Assembly (NCBI GenBank): GCA_020637195.1
Contig: JACJWK010000006.1
Span: 1-64,000 of the forward strand
Reading direction: 5' to 3'
Length of the DNA stretch: 64,000 bases
Origin: Microthrixaceae bacterium
Lineage (GTDB): Bacteria > Actinomycetota > Acidimicrobiia > Acidimicrobiales > DATDAH01
In this document: one piece after another, positions 34,754 through 43,271 of the stretch
How the letters are laid out: the number at the start of each line of letters is the position of its first letter
How positions within the stretch are numbered: position 1 is the first letter of the stretch
Program-made: the position numbers and the translations under genes
The notes under the pieces: generated by a model
Databases searched by the model: none
What the model saw: only the letters and a program-made list of their open reading frames with translations
What the model was told of the DNA's origin: nothing

Positions 34754-35506
34754 TCAGGCCGTGTCGATGCCGGGCACGTCCGGCACCAGGGGGCCTTCGA
34801 GGGCGAGGGCGTCGGCGAGGGCCGACGCATGGGCGAGGCGGTCGGGGTCCGCGCCCCAGCCCCGCACGAGATCGTCGACGAGCTGGAGGGCCAGGGAGCG
34901 CCCGGCGAACAGCTCGGGGTCGAAGTGGGCGATGCCCTCGACGAGCAGCACGCCGCCGATGGCCGCGGCCGCGGTGACCATGCGCTCCCCCGCGTTGCCC
35001 GGGGAGATGGCACCGGTGTCGATGGCGGCCTGGACCCCGGTGGTGCCCAGGGCGAACAGCTGCCAGGCCGCCGGCAGCGTCTGCGCGGCCTCGGTGGGGG
35101 CCAGCCGGCTGCGCCGGGTCGTGAGGGCCCGGAAGAGGTTCGACTCGTCCCGATAGACGTCGGCAGTGTGCACCCAGAAGCGCAGGCCCAGCACCAACCG
35201 GGCGAGGGCGGCCTCGGTCTCGTCGCGGGCCCGGGCCTCGAGCTCGGGGTCGGTGCGGGCGACGAGCAGGCGGTACGAGTCCGTGACCCGCTCGATGGCC
35301 ACCCGCTGGAGCTCGGCCAGCAGGGCGTCCTTCGACGCGAAGTAGGTGTAGATCGTGCCCACCGCGCAGTCGAGGTCGTCGGCCATGCGCTGCATCGTGA
35401 GTCGCTCCACGCCGTCGTCGCTGACGATGCGCATGGCGGCGCGCAGGTACTGGCTGCGCCGGGCGGCGCGGTTGCGCTCGCGGCGGTCGGCGGCAACTTG
35501 AACCAC
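34754..35506 (-). CDS. TetR-family transcriptional regulator
   Basis: A 250-residue protein from GTG 35506; the frame extends ~20 codons upstream without a better start. The HTH is at ~10-60 (RRSQYLRAAMRIVSDDGVER, LDCAVGTIYTYFASKDALLA). The ligand domain contains LVLGLRFWVHTADVYRDESN and FALGTTGVQAAIDTGAISPG. Upstream lie two near-identical TGAAC-N3-GTTCA dyads, the first overlapping the GTG, which points to tight autorepression and perhaps a leaderless message. No target gene other than itself adjoins the sites. Confidence 0.85.
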   Translation of the reverse strand: MVQVAADRRERNRAARRSQYLRAAMRIVSDDGVERLTMQRMADDLDCAVGTIYTYFASKDALLAELQRVAIERVTDSYRLLVARTDPELEARARDETEAALARLVLGLRFWVHTADVYRDESNLFRALTTRRSRLAPTEAAQTLPAAWQLFALGTTGVQAAIDTGAISPGNAGERMVTAAAAIGGVLLVEGIAHFDPELFAGRSLALQLVDDLVRGWGADPDRLAHASALADALALEGPLVPDVPGIDTA

Positions 35507-35529
35507 GTTCAGAGTTTGAATGGCGTTCA
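35499..35529. promoter_or_regulatory. Tandem TetR-type operators
   Basis: TGAAC-CAC-GTTCA (35499-35511) is a perfect dyad. TGAAT-GGC-GTTCA (35517-35529) repeats it 18 bp away with one change. The first overlaps the start codon of the TetR gene at 35506. Spacing near two helical turns suits binding of two dimers on one side of the DNA. Confidence 0.65.
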
Positions 35530-35604
35530 GGGTTCGCGTCAAGCGCGAATGTGACGTCGGGCACATCCCGGCCCCCGACGCGGCGGCGCCCTAGCGTGCG
35601 GGCC

Positions 35605-35823
35605 ATGACCGGGTACGAGTGGCTGGACGCCTTCGCCGACCACCTCGGGATCGAGCGGCCCGAGCCGGCCGAGATCGAGACCCTCCTCGACCTCGCCGGC
35701 GTCGCCGCCCACAGCTCCGAGCGCATCGCCGCCCCCATCGCCTGCTGGTTGGTGGGACGGGCGGGGCTCGACCCCGAGGACGCCCTCAACCAGGCGCGCG
35801 ACCTGCGGGGCGCCGGCGGCTGA
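35605..35823 (+). CDS. DUF6457-like small protein
   Basis: A 72-residue protein from ATG 35605. The sequence YEWLDAFADHLGIERPEPAE and AHSSERIAAPIACWLVGRAG resembles DUF6457, a small helical domain often found alone or appended to molybdenum-cofactor guanylyltransferase MobA in actinobacteria. No moco gene is adjacent here. Function is unknown; a role in moco metabolism would be an inference from the fusion cases only. Confidence 0.65.
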   Translation: MTGYEWLDAFADHLGIERPEPAEIETLLDLAGVAAHSSERIAAPIACWLVGRAGLDPEDALNQARDLRGAGG

Positions 35824-35832
35824 CCCGGCGCA

Positions 35833-35855
35833 CGCCGCGGCCGGCGGCCGCGGCG
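35833..35855. terminator. Bidirectional hairpin terminator
   Basis: CGCCGCGGCC (35833-35842) pairs with GGCCGCGGCG (35846-35855) across a 3-base loop, in the 42-bp gap between convergent genes ending at 35823 and 35866. Confidence 0.65.
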
Positions 35856-35865
35856 GGGGGTGCGC

Positions 35866-36417
35866 TCAGCGGCCCTCGAGGGCGTCGTAGCCCTGCTCGA
35901 CGTCCCACACGTGGTGGACCGGGTCGTGCAGGACGTAGCGCCCGAAGGACTCCACCGTGAACCGGGCCCCGTCCGAGCGCGTCCCGGTCCGCCCCCACTC
36001 GCCGTCGGCCACGGCGTCGTACGCCTCGGCGAACGCGATGGCGGCCGCCTCCAGCTCACGGGCCACCGTGAACGGGTCCTGGGCGCCGTAGTCGTCGTCG
36101 ACCGCGGTGGCGTCCTGGTCCCAGTTGGCGAAGGTGGGGTCGTCCTCGGCCAGCATCAGCTGGAGCCGCCCGAGGCAGATGCGGAACACGTCGCGCACGT
36201 GGGCGCCGTACTCGAGCGCCGACCACTGCTCGGGGCGGGGGCGCTCCCCCGCCAGCGGGCGGTCGAGGAGCGGCCGCCAGCGCAGCGCCACGCGTCGCAC
36301 CCCGGCGCCGAGGCGGGCTCGAGGGTGGTCCGAGGCGTCGAACCCGCAGTCGGGGCAGGACCGGTCGAGCACCCAGGTCCAGTCCTTGTCGTCGGGGGGG
36401 AGGGCGGCAGTGGTCAC
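35866..36417 (-). CDS. DinB-like helical protein
   Basis: A 183-residue protein from GTG 36417, overlapping the P450 stop in GTGA. It opens with WTWVLDRSCPDCGFDASDHP, a conserved Cys-containing start, followed by PEQWSALEYGAHVRDVFRIC and FTVESFGRYVLHDPVHHVWD, where the well-spaced His residues suggest the DinB/metal-binding four-helix fold. Such proteins can be thiol-dependent transferases. Coupling to the P450 upstream suggests they act in one pathway. Reaction unknown. Confidence 0.75.
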   Translation of the reverse strand: MTTAALPPDDKDWTWVLDRSCPDCGFDASDHPRARLGAGVRRVALRWRPLLDRPLAGERPRPEQWSALEYGAHVRDVFRICLGRLQLMLAEDDPTFANWDQDATAVDDDYGAQDPFTVARELEAAAIAFAEAYDAVADGEWGRTGTRSDGARFTVESFGRYVLHDPVHHVWDVEQGYDALEGR

Positions 36418-37682
36418 GACGGGGTCCTCCCGGGCGTGAAGGTGACGGGCAGGCGGGCCAGGCCCCGGAGGTTCATGCGACCGTTCCACTCGGGCCCGGG
36501 ATCCGCCAGGGCCAGGGCGTCGAAGCGGCGGATGAGCCGGCCCATCGCCACCTGGCCCTCGAGGCGGGCCAGCGCGGCGCCCAGGCAGAAGTGCGTGCCG
36601 CTGCCGAAGGACACGTGCTGGCCGGCGTCGGACCGCCCCAGGTCGAGGTGGTCGGCGGTGGGGCCCCACCGCGCCGGGTCGCGGTTGGCCGACGCGAGGC
36701 CGGCCAGCACGAAGGTCCGCTCGGGGACCGTGCGGCCCCCGATCTCGAGGGGCGCCACCGTGATGCGGCGCGAGAACTGGACGGGTGCGTCGTAGCGCAG
36801 GAGCTCGTCGACGGCGTTGGCGTCGAGTGCCGGGTCGTCGCGCCAGCGGGTGAGCTGGTCGGGGTGGCGCAACAGCGCCAGGGTCCCGTTGCCGATGAGG
36901 TTCACGGTCGTCTCGTGGCCGGCGATGAACAGCAGCACCACCTGGTCGCGCAGCTCCTCGGGGGTGAGGCGGTCGCCGTCCTCCTCCGCCCGGATGAGGG
37001 CGGTCAGCAGGTCGTCGGCGGGGTGGGCCCGCTTCCAGGCGATCACCTCGTGGACGTGGTCGGTCATGTGGTCCGAGCTGACGAAGGCCTCGCGCACCTC
37101 GTCGTCGCTGATGACCGGGTCGAGCAGCTTGACGATCGCGTGGGACCAGTCCCGCAGCAGGTCGCGGTCGGCGTCGGGCATGCCCAGCATCTCGGAGATG
37201 ACCGTGAACGGCAGCGGGAAGGCGAGGTCGGCGATGACGTCGAGCCGGCCCCGATCGGCGACCGCGTCGAGGTGCTCGTCGACGAGGCGCTCCACCAGCG
37301 GCCGCAGACCCTCGATCATCCGGGGGGTGAAGGCCTTGGACACGAGCCGGCGCAGCCGGGTGTGGTCGGGGGGGTCCACGTTGAGCATGGCCCGCGTGCC
37401 CCGGGTCCGGCGGTCCTCGCCCTGGTCGAACTCGGCGAGCAGGCGCTCGAAGGCCTCGGCCCGCGGGCCCTCGCGCGCCGAGCGGTCCTCCTCGACGCTG
37501 AGCGACGCGTCGCGCAGCAGGCGGTTGACGTCGTCGTAGCGGAACAGGATCCAGGGCCCGGCCATGCTCTCGTGCACCGGGTCGGCCTCGCGCAGCGCGG
37601 CGAACTGCCGGTAGGGGTCCTCCGGGTAGCCCGGCTCGAAGGGGTTGTAGAGGACCGGCTCGGTCGAGGCGGACGCGCCCAT
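36414..37682 (-). CDS. Cytochrome P450
   Basis: A 422-residue P450 from ATG 37682. Landmarks are MLNVDPPDHTRLRRLVSKAF (C-helix region), LLFIAGHETTVNLIG (I-helix acid/Thr pair), DELLRYDAPVQFSRR (ExxR) and FGSGTHFCLGAALARLEG, where Cys366 binds haem. The early YNPFEPGYPEDPYRQFAALR is typical of actinobacterial CYP families. No redox partner lies nearby. It is translationally coupled to the DinB-like gene and divergent from the phosphatase gene. Confidence 0.93.
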   Translation of the reverse strand: MGASASTEPVLYNPFEPGYPEDPYRQFAALREADPVHESMAGPWILFRYDDVNRLLRDASLSVEEDRSAREGPRAEAFERLLAEFDQGEDRRTRGTRAMLNVDPPDHTRLRRLVSKAFTPRMIEGLRPLVERLVDEHLDAVADRGRLDVIADLAFPLPFTVISEMLGMPDADRDLLRDWSHAIVKLLDPVISDDEVREAFVSSDHMTDHVHEVIAWKRAHPADDLLTALIRAEEDGDRLTPEELRDQVVLLFIAGHETTVNLIGNGTLALLRHPDQLTRWRDDPALDANAVDELLRYDAPVQFSRRITVAPLEIGGRTVPERTFVLAGLASANRDPARWGPTADHLDLGRSDAGQHVSFGSGTHFCLGAALARLEGQVAMGRLIRRFDALALADPGPEWNGRMNLRGLARLPVTFTPGRTPS

Positions 37683-37718
37683 GCCCCGTAGCCTACGGCC
37701 GCCCGCGATACTGCACCG

Positions 37719-38528
37719 GTGGAAACCAGCGCCGCCCCGCCCTCCCCCGACGCGCCGCCCCCGGCCGACCCGGCCCTGCTCGACGAGGCCGTCGAGCTCT
37801 GCCGCCACGCCGGCGACCTGACCCTGCGGTGGTTCCGCTCGATCGAGCTCTCGGTGGACCACAAGGGCGACGGCACCCCGGTCACCGCCGCCGACAAGGC
37901 CGCCGAGCGGTACCTGCGCGAGGAGCTCGAGCGGCGCCACCCCGACGACGCCATCCACGGCGAGGAGGAGGCCGACAAGCCCGGCACCAGCGGCCGGCGC
38001 TGGATCATCGACCCCATCGACGGCACGAAGGCGTTCACCAAGGGGGTGCCCCTCTACTGCAACCTGCTCGCGCTCGAGGACGAGCACGGCATCGCCATCG
38101 GCGTCATCAACCTGCCCGGCCTCGACGAGGTCGTCTACGCCGGCCGGGGCCTCGGCGCCCACTGCAACGGCGAGCCCGCCCGGGTCAGCCCCTGCGAGTA
38201 CCTGGACGAGGCCTACCTCACCACCAGCGGGTTCGGGGGCTGGTCGGCCGCCGCCCTCGAGGCCGTGCACGACGCCGGCATCCACCTGCGCACCTGGGGT
38301 GACGGCTTCGGCTACGCGCTCGTCGCCACCGGCCGGGTCGAGGCCATGGTCGACCAGGTGGCCAGCCCCTGGGACATCGCTCCGGCCACCGTCATCCTCG
38401 AGGAGGCCGGCGGCCGCTTCACCTCCATGCGCGGCGAGCCCGGCTTCCACCACGGCAGCGGGATGGGGTCCAACGGCGTGCTCCACGACGAGCTCGTCGA
38501 GCTGTTCGCCACGACGTTCGACGACTGA
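37719..38528 (+). CDS. hisN: Inositol-monophosphatase-family phosphatase, HisN-like
   Basis: A 269-residue protein from GTG 37719. Metal-site motifs of the IMPase family are present: GEEEA, IIDPIDGTKAFTKGVPLYC (DPIDGT) and ASPWDIAPATVILEEAGG (WD). GDGTPVTAADKAAERYLREE matches the N-terminal Mg site. The GTKAF and PLYCNLLAL pattern fits actinobacterial histidinol-phosphate phosphatases (HisN), but inositol phosphatase activity cannot be excluded. Only 13 bp separate it from the P-type ATPase gene. Confidence 0.82.
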   Translation: METSAAPPSPDAPPPADPALLDEAVELCRHAGDLTLRWFRSIELSVDHKGDGTPVTAADKAAERYLREELERRHPDDAIHGEEEADKPGTSGRRWIIDPIDGTKAFTKGVPLYCNLLALEDEHGIAIGVINLPGLDEVVYAGRGLGAHCNGEPARVSPCEYLDEAYLTTSGFGGWSAAALEAVHDAGIHLRTWGDGFGYALVATGRVEAMVDQVASPWDIAPATVILEEAGGRFTSMRGEPGFHHGSGMGSNGVLHDELVELFATTFDD

Positions 38529-38541
38529 TCGGCCCGACCCG

Positions 38542-40947
38542 GTGACCGCCCCGACCGGGCCCACCCCTGCGGTGGCCGTGCCCGACGGCATCGTCGGGTT
38601 GACCGGGGCGGAGGTGGCGGACCGTCGCGCCCGCGGGCTGGGCAACGACGTCCCCGCCGCCCCCACCCGCACCGTCGTCGAGATCCTGCGGGCGAACCTC
38701 CTCACCCGCTTCAACTTCCTGCTGGGCGGGCTGCTGGCCGTCATCTTGGTGGTCGGGCCGCTCAACGACGCCCTCTTCGGCATCGTCCTCGTGGCCAACG
38801 CGCTCATCGGCATCCTCCAGGAGTGGCGGGCCAAGCGCACCCTGGACCGCCTGGCGATCGTCTCGGCGCCGAAGGCGCTGGTGCTGCGCGACGGCGTCCC
38901 GGCCGAGGTCCCGGTCGGCGACGTCGTGCTCGACGACGTCCTCGTGCTGCGACCGGGCGACCAGGTCGTCGTGGACGCCGAGGTCGTCGAGTCCCAGGGG
39001 CTCGAGGTCGACGAGTCCCTGCTCACGGGCGAGTCGGACCCGCAGCACAAGGCGCCGGGCGACACCGTGATGTCGGGCAGCTTCGTCGCCGCGGGCTCGG
39101 GCCACGTCGCCGCCACCCGGGTCGGGGCCGAGGCCTACGCGGTGAAGCTGGCGGAGGAGGCCCGCCGCTTCACCCTCGCCTCGTCGGAGCTGCGCAGCGG
39201 CATCGACCTGATCATCAAGTACGTGAGCTGGGCGATGCTGCCCACCGCGGTGCTGCTGCTGGTCAGCCAGCTGCGAGCCCACGACGGCCTGGCCGACGCG
39301 CTCGCGTCGACGGTGGGCGGCGTGGTGGCCATGGTGCCCGAGGGCCTGGTGCTGCTGACCAGCGTGGCCTTCGCCGCCAGCGTCGTGCGCCTGGGCCGGC
39401 GCCAGGTGCTGGTGCAGGAGCTCCCCGCGGTGGAGACCCTCGCCCGCGTGGACGTGATCTGCCTCGACAAGACGGGCACCCTCACCGCCGGCGACCTGGC
39501 GTTCAGCGCCCTCGAGCCGCTCGGCGACGCCGCGTCGTCCACCGTGGCCGAGGCGCTCGCCGGGCTGGCGGCGTCGGACCCCAACCCGAACGCCACGCTC
39601 GCCGCCATCGCCCGCGCCCCGGTGGTGGCCCGGGCCGCCGCCGAGGACCGGTGGGACGCGCGGGTCGCGGTGCCGTTCTCGTCGGCGCGCAAGTGGAGCG
39701 GATCGGACTTCGGCGACCGCGGCACGTGGCTGCTCGGGGCCCCGGAGGTGCTGCTCGGCGACACCGACGGCGCGCTCGCCGACGACGCCCGGGCCCGGGT
39801 GGACGAGCAGGCCCGCCGGGGCCGGCGCGTGGTGCTGCTGGTGCGGACCGAGCGGCCGCTCGACGGCGACCGGCTCCCCGACGGCCTGGTCCCCTGCGCC
39901 CTCGTGGTCCTGGCCGACCAGGTGCGGCCCGACGCCCCGGACACGCTCGCCTACTTCGTGGCCCAGGACGTCCGCGTCAAGGTCATCTCGGGTGACAACC
40001 CCGCCACGGTCGCGGCCGTGGCGCGCGAGGCGGGCGTCCCCGACCCCGGCCCCGGCTACGACGGCCGGACGCTGCCCGAGGACGCGGCCGCCCTCGCCGA
40101 CGTGGTCGACACCCACCACGTCTTCGGCCGGGTGCAGCCCCACCAGAAGCGCGCGATGGTGGCGGCCCTCCAGGCCCGGGGCCACGTGGTGGCGATGACC
40201 GGCGACGGCGTCAACGACGTGCTCGCGCTGAAGGACGCCGACATCGGCATCGCCATGGGATCGGGCTCGTCGGCGTCACGGGCCGCGGCCCAACTGGTGC
40301 TGCTGGACGGGCGCTTCGCGACGTTGCCCGGCGTGGTCGCCGAGGGACGACGGGTCATCAACAACATCCAGCGCGTCGCCAACCTCTTCCTCTCGAAGAC
40401 CACCTACTCGATGCTGCTCGCGCTGAGCGTCGGCGTGATCGGCTTCGAGTTCCCCTTCCTGCCCCGCCACCTCACCCTCGTGGGCAGCGTCACCATCGGC
40501 ATCCCCGCGTTCTTCCTGGCCCTCGCCCCGAACCACCACCGGGCCCGGTCGGGCTTCGTGCCCCGGGTGCTGCGCTTCGCGGTGCCCTCGGGGGCCCTGG
40601 CCGCCGTCGTGACGCTCGCCGCCTACTCGATCGCGAGCGCGAGCGACGCCGTCGACCTCGACCAGGCCCGCACGGTCGCCACGCTCACGCTCGTCGCCAC
40701 GGGCCTGTGCATCCTCGTCCGGCTCGCCCAGCCGTTCAACGCCTGGCGCCAGGCCCTCGTGCTCTCGATGGTCGGCCTGTTCGTGGGGGCGCTGCTGCTC
40801 CCGCCGGCCCGCGAGTTCTTCGCGCTGTCGCTCCCGCCGCCGTGGCTGTACCTGGTCGCGGGTGCGCTGGTGGTCGCGCAGGAGCTCGTGTGGCGGGCGA
40901 TCCGGGGGCGGGTCCTGCCGGTCGAGGACGATCCGGGTCAAGATTGA
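38542..40947 (+). CDS. P-type cation ATPase, CtpE-like
   Basis: An 801-residue P-type ATPase from GTG 38542. Motifs in order: actuator loop DESLLTGESDP, the M4 sequence VVAMVPEGLVLLTS, phosphorylation site ICLDKTGTLT, VISGDNPATVAAVAREAGV and hinge MTGDGVNDVLALKDADIG. About eight to ten spans surround these. The VPEGL M4 motif and overall shape resemble mycobacterial CtpE, reported as a calcium-uptake ATPase. Ion specificity here is inferred. It probably forms an operon with the phosphatase and the following DinB-type gene. Confidence 0.9.
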   Translation: MTAPTGPTPAVAVPDGIVGLTGAEVADRRARGLGNDVPAAPTRTVVEILRANLLTRFNFLLGGLLAVILVVGPLNDALFGIVLVANALIGILQEWRAKRTLDRLAIVSAPKALVLRDGVPAEVPVGDVVLDDVLVLRPGDQVVVDAEVVESQGLEVDESLLTGESDPQHKAPGDTVMSGSFVAAGSGHVAATRVGAEAYAVKLAEEARRFTLASSELRSGIDLIIKYVSWAMLPTAVLLLVSQLRAHDGLADALASTVGGVVAMVPEGLVLLTSVAFAASVVRLGRRQVLVQELPAVETLARVDVICLDKTGTLTAGDLAFSALEPLGDAASSTVAEALAGLAASDPNPNATLAAIARAPVVARAAAEDRWDARVAVPFSSARKWSGSDFGDRGTWLLGAPEVLLGDTDGALADDARARVDEQARRGRRVVLLVRTERPLDGDRLPDGLVPCALVVLADQVRPDAPDTLAYFVAQDVRVKVISGDNPATVAAVAREAGVPDPGPGYDGRTLPEDAAALADVVDTHHVFGRVQPHQKRAMVAALQARGHVVAMTGDGVNDVLALKDADIGIAMGSGSSASRAAAQLVLLDGRFATLPGVVAEGRRVINNIQRVANLFLSKTTYSMLLALSVGVIGFEFPFLPRHLTLVGSVTIGIPAFFLALAPNHHRARSGFVPRVLRFAVPSGALAAVVTLAAYSIASASDAVDLDQARTVATLTLVATGLCILVRLAQPFNAWRQALVLSMVGLFVGALLLPPAREFFALSLPPPWLYLVAGALVVAQELVWRAIRGRVLPVEDDPGQD

Positions 40948-40952
40948 CCCCG

Positions 40953-41705
40953 ATGGACGACACCGAGCTCCTCGCCGCCCTCCGCCACGAGTCCGACGCC
41001 CTGGCCGCCGCCGCCCGGGGCCACCTCGACGCGCCCATCCCCGCGGTCGAGGGCTGGACCGTCGGGGAGGTGGTCGCCCACGTCGGACAGGGCGCGCAGT
41101 GGGCGGCCCACGTCGTGCGCGACGGCATGGACGCCGGTGAGGCGCTGCTCGCCCTGGGCGACGACCCCGACCCGGCGACCGTCGGCGAGGACGGCCTGCT
41201 CGCCTGGTTCGGGGACCGCACCGACGAGTTGGTCGACGCCCTCGACGCGGCCGGCCCCGACCACGAGTGCTGGACCTTCGTCGGGACGGGCCCGGCCCGC
41301 TTCTGGCGGCGGCGGCGCGCCCACGAGACCGCGGTGCATCGCTGGGACGTCGACGGCGCGTCGGGCGCCCCCGCCCCACTCGGCGTGGACCTGGCCCTCG
41401 ACGGCATCGAGGAGGTGGTCGAGCTGTTCTCGGCCCGCCTGGGCCCGGCGCTCGCCGGCGACGGCGCCACCTTGCACCTGCACGCCACCGACGAGGGCCT
41501 GGCCGAGGGACAGGGCGAGTGGACCGCCACGTTCGGACCGGACGGCGCGCGCTGGGACCGCGGTCACGCCAAGGGCGACGCCGCGGTGCGGGGATCGGCG
41601 TCGGACCTGCTCCTGTTGCTGTGGAACCGGGTGCCCCCGAGCCGCCTCGAGGTGTTCGGCGACCCCTCGGTCCTCGGCTTCTGGGCCGAGCGCGCCCGCA
41701 TCTGA
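40953..41705 (+). CDS. Maleylpyruvate isomerase-family mycothiol-dependent enzyme
   Basis: A 250-residue protein from ATG 40953, five bases after the ATPase stop. N-terminal helices (ELLAALRHESDALAAAARGH, PAVEGWTVGEVVAHVGQ) and FWRRRRAHETAVHRWDVDGA with metal-binding His residues mark the family. The C-terminal domain (LGPALAGDGATLHLHATDEG, GSASDLLLLLWNRVPPSRLE) is the MDMPI C-terminal part. It is a likely mycothiol-using or metal-binding transferase; substrate unknown. Confidence 0.85.
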   Translation: MDDTELLAALRHESDALAAAARGHLDAPIPAVEGWTVGEVVAHVGQGAQWAAHVVRDGMDAGEALLALGDDPDPATVGEDGLLAWFGDRTDELVDALDAAGPDHECWTFVGTGPARFWRRRRAHETAVHRWDVDGASGAPAPLGVDLALDGIEEVVELFSARLGPALAGDGATLHLHATDEGLAEGQGEWTATFGPDGARWDRGHAKGDAAVRGSASDLLLLLWNRVPPSRLEVFGDPSVLGFWAERARI

Positions 41706-41713
41706 GCCGGCGG

Positions 41714-42223
41714 CTAGGGCTGGGGTCCCGCGGCCCGGGCCGCCTTGATGGTGGCCACCGCGTCGCGGAGTGACTCGATCCAGTCGGCCTCGTGGTGGCC
41801 GACCAGGCGCACGCACCAGGCCAGGGCCTCGCTGCGGCTGCGGGCCACGCCCGCCTCGATGAGGGTGTCGAGCACGTCTCGCTCCTCCATGCGGAGGCGG
41901 GTCATCACCGGGGTGCTGACGGTGGTGAAGTGCTCCTCGGCGTCGCCGCAGCGCACGCCCCACGACACCTTGCGCCCCCAGACCACCTCGGCCTCGGCCG
42001 CGATCGCCATGCGCGCCGAGCGGGTCTCCTCGCGGAACGCGGCGATGCAGCGCTGGCGCTCGACCACGACCGGGTCGTCGCCGTCGGCATCGGGGACGCG
42101 CAGCGGGCCGACCACGAGGATCTCCTCGCGATCGACCCGGACGCTGGGCTGGTCGTCGAACCAGTCCCGGGGGAGCCGGTCGGCCAGCCAGGTGACGATC
42201 TCGCCCGGGGCCGACGTCGACAT
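41714..42223 (-). CDS. Small protein with possible ribbon-helix-helix C-terminal part
   Basis: A 169-residue protein from ATG 42223. Its N-terminal ~100 residues (TWLADRLPRDWFDD, EEILVVGPLRVPDADGDDP, EETRSARMAIAAEAEVVWGR) are not recognised. Near the C-terminus, MTRLRMEERDVLDTLIEAGV and ARSRSEALAWCVRLVGHH resemble a CopG-type strand and two helices. The gene lies 11 bp after the FliA/WhiG sigma gene on the same strand. A perfect ATGTA-T-TACAT dyad overlaps its start codon, which would suit autoregulation. Function uncertain. Confidence 0.6.
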   Translation of the reverse strand: MSTSAPGEIVTWLADRLPRDWFDDQPSVRVDREEILVVGPLRVPDADGDDPVVVERQRCIAAFREETRSARMAIAAEAEVVWGRKVSWGVRCGDAEEHFTTVSTPVMTRLRMEERDVLDTLIEAGVARSRSEALAWCVRLVGHHEADWIESLRDAVATIKAARAAGPQP

Positions 42224-42232
42224 GTATTACAT
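42222..42232. promoter_or_regulatory. ATGTA-N-TACAT dyad over a start codon
   Basis: A perfect 11-bp palindrome, unusually AT-rich for this genome, lies in the sigma/RHH-like gene junction and includes the start codon of the downstream gene. A related inverted pair, TACAT-N2-ATGTA, occurs at 43218-43229 upstream of the sigma gene. Confidence 0.45.
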
Positions 42233-42234
42233 GA

Positions 42235-43128
42235 TTACACGCCGACGGTGTGGTAGGGAACCCCGACGGGCAGCGGCTCGTCCTCGACGATGTCGTCGGT
42301 GATCACCTGGTCGAGGCGGGACTTCCACGCGCTCGCCTCGCCGATGGCCTCGGCGTAGTGGGCCTTGCGCTTCGCCACCCGACCCACGGGCTCCTCGGCG
42401 GGCACCTCGGTGCCCTCGTACTGGCGCTCGATGCCCTCCTTCAGCATCGCCAGCGCCTCGGAGCGGAGCTGGCTGATGCGGGACTCGGTGACCCCCAGGA
42501 AGTGGGCCAGCTCGAGCGACGTCCGGTTCTCGAGGAAGTACCCGACGATCACGAGGCGCTGCCGCTCGGGGAGCAGGTCGACCGCGTCGCGCAGGTAGGC
42601 GTGCAGCTCCCGGGTCTCGAGCTCCTCGAGGGGCTCGACGGCGGTGCGGTCGACCAGCACGTCGACCAGGGTGAGGTCCTCGTCGACGTCGTCGGTCACC
42701 TCGTGCTCGAGGGCGAGGACCACGGACCGGAAGAGGCGGTCCTGCAGCTTGGAGAGGTCGGCGAGCGTGATGCCCAGCTCGTCGGCCATCTCCCGCAGCG
42801 ACGGCACCCGTCCCAGTTCGGTCGCCAGTCGCTGCTCGGCCGCCTCCAGCTTGCGGGCCAGGGTCCGCACCGAGCGGGGCGCCCAGTCGGCGGCCCGGAC
42901 GGCGTCGAGGATCGCGCCGCGGATGCGCTGCGCCGCGAACCGGTCGAACGGGACGCCGCGCGCCTCGTCGTAGCGGCGGGCCGCCTCGACCAGTCCCAGT
43001 GCGCCGGCGCGGGCCAGCTCGTCACGGTCCACGTGGCGCGGGAAGTGCACCGCCACCTGGAAGACGATGTGTCGAACGAGGGGCAGGTGCTCCTCGATCA
43101 ACCGTGCGGAATCGGGTGTATCGCCCAT
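42235..43128 (-). CDS. FliA/WhiG-family RNA polymerase sigma factor
   Basis: A 297-residue sigma-70 protein from ATG 43128, with AGGAGG about 13 bases upstream. Regions 2, 3 and 4 are complete: HLPLVRHIVFQVAVHFPRHV, GVPFDRFAAQRIRGAILDAV, LGRVPSLREMADELGI and RLVIVGYFLENRTSLELAHF with GVTESRISQLRSEAL. Layout matches FliA/WhiG, which drive motility or sporulation genes. A ~50-residue tail after region 4 (KRKAHYAEAIGEASAWKSRL) is extra. No flagellar gene is in the window, so the regulon is unknown. Confidence 0.88.
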   Translation of the reverse strand: MGDTPDSARLIEEHLPLVRHIVFQVAVHFPRHVDRDELARAGALGLVEAARRYDEARGVPFDRFAAQRIRGAILDAVRAADWAPRSVRTLARKLEAAEQRLATELGRVPSLREMADELGITLADLSKLQDRLFRSVVLALEHEVTDDVDEDLTLVDVLVDRTAVEPLEELETRELHAYLRDAVDLLPERQRLVIVGYFLENRTSLELAHFLGVTESRISQLRSEALAMLKEGIERQYEGTEVPAEEPVGRVAKRKAHYAEAIGEASAWKSRLDQVITDDIVEDEPLPVGVPYHTVGV

Positions 43129-43271
43129 GTGTGTATCGCCCCTCCTAGTTGAACCAACGTCGGAGTAACGACCACTTCGGCTGAGACCTTTAGAGGATTT
43201 CTCAGATTTCTCAGAACTACATTGATGTAATTCGCGGTCCCGCTATTTGGGACAAATCACACCAATGTCAT
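43129..43271 (-). promoter_or_regulatory. AT-rich regulatory region upstream of the FliA/WhiG-type gene
   Basis: This 143-bp spacer is notably AT-rich. It contains a tandem 9-mer ATTTCTCAG (43197-43205 and 43206-43214), a dyad TACAT-TG-ATGTA (43218-43229) and a weak GTCCC/GGGAC hairpin near 43237-43253. The AGGAGG ribosome site of the sigma gene is at 43147-43142. The spacing suggests a complex promoter; the exact hexamers are unclear. Confidence 0.5.

Noticed and set aside
41714..42223. Toxin-antitoxin pair with the sigma gene neighbour
   Set aside because: A CopG-like segment is weakly visible but no toxin-like partner lies next to it; the neighbour is a full sigma factor.
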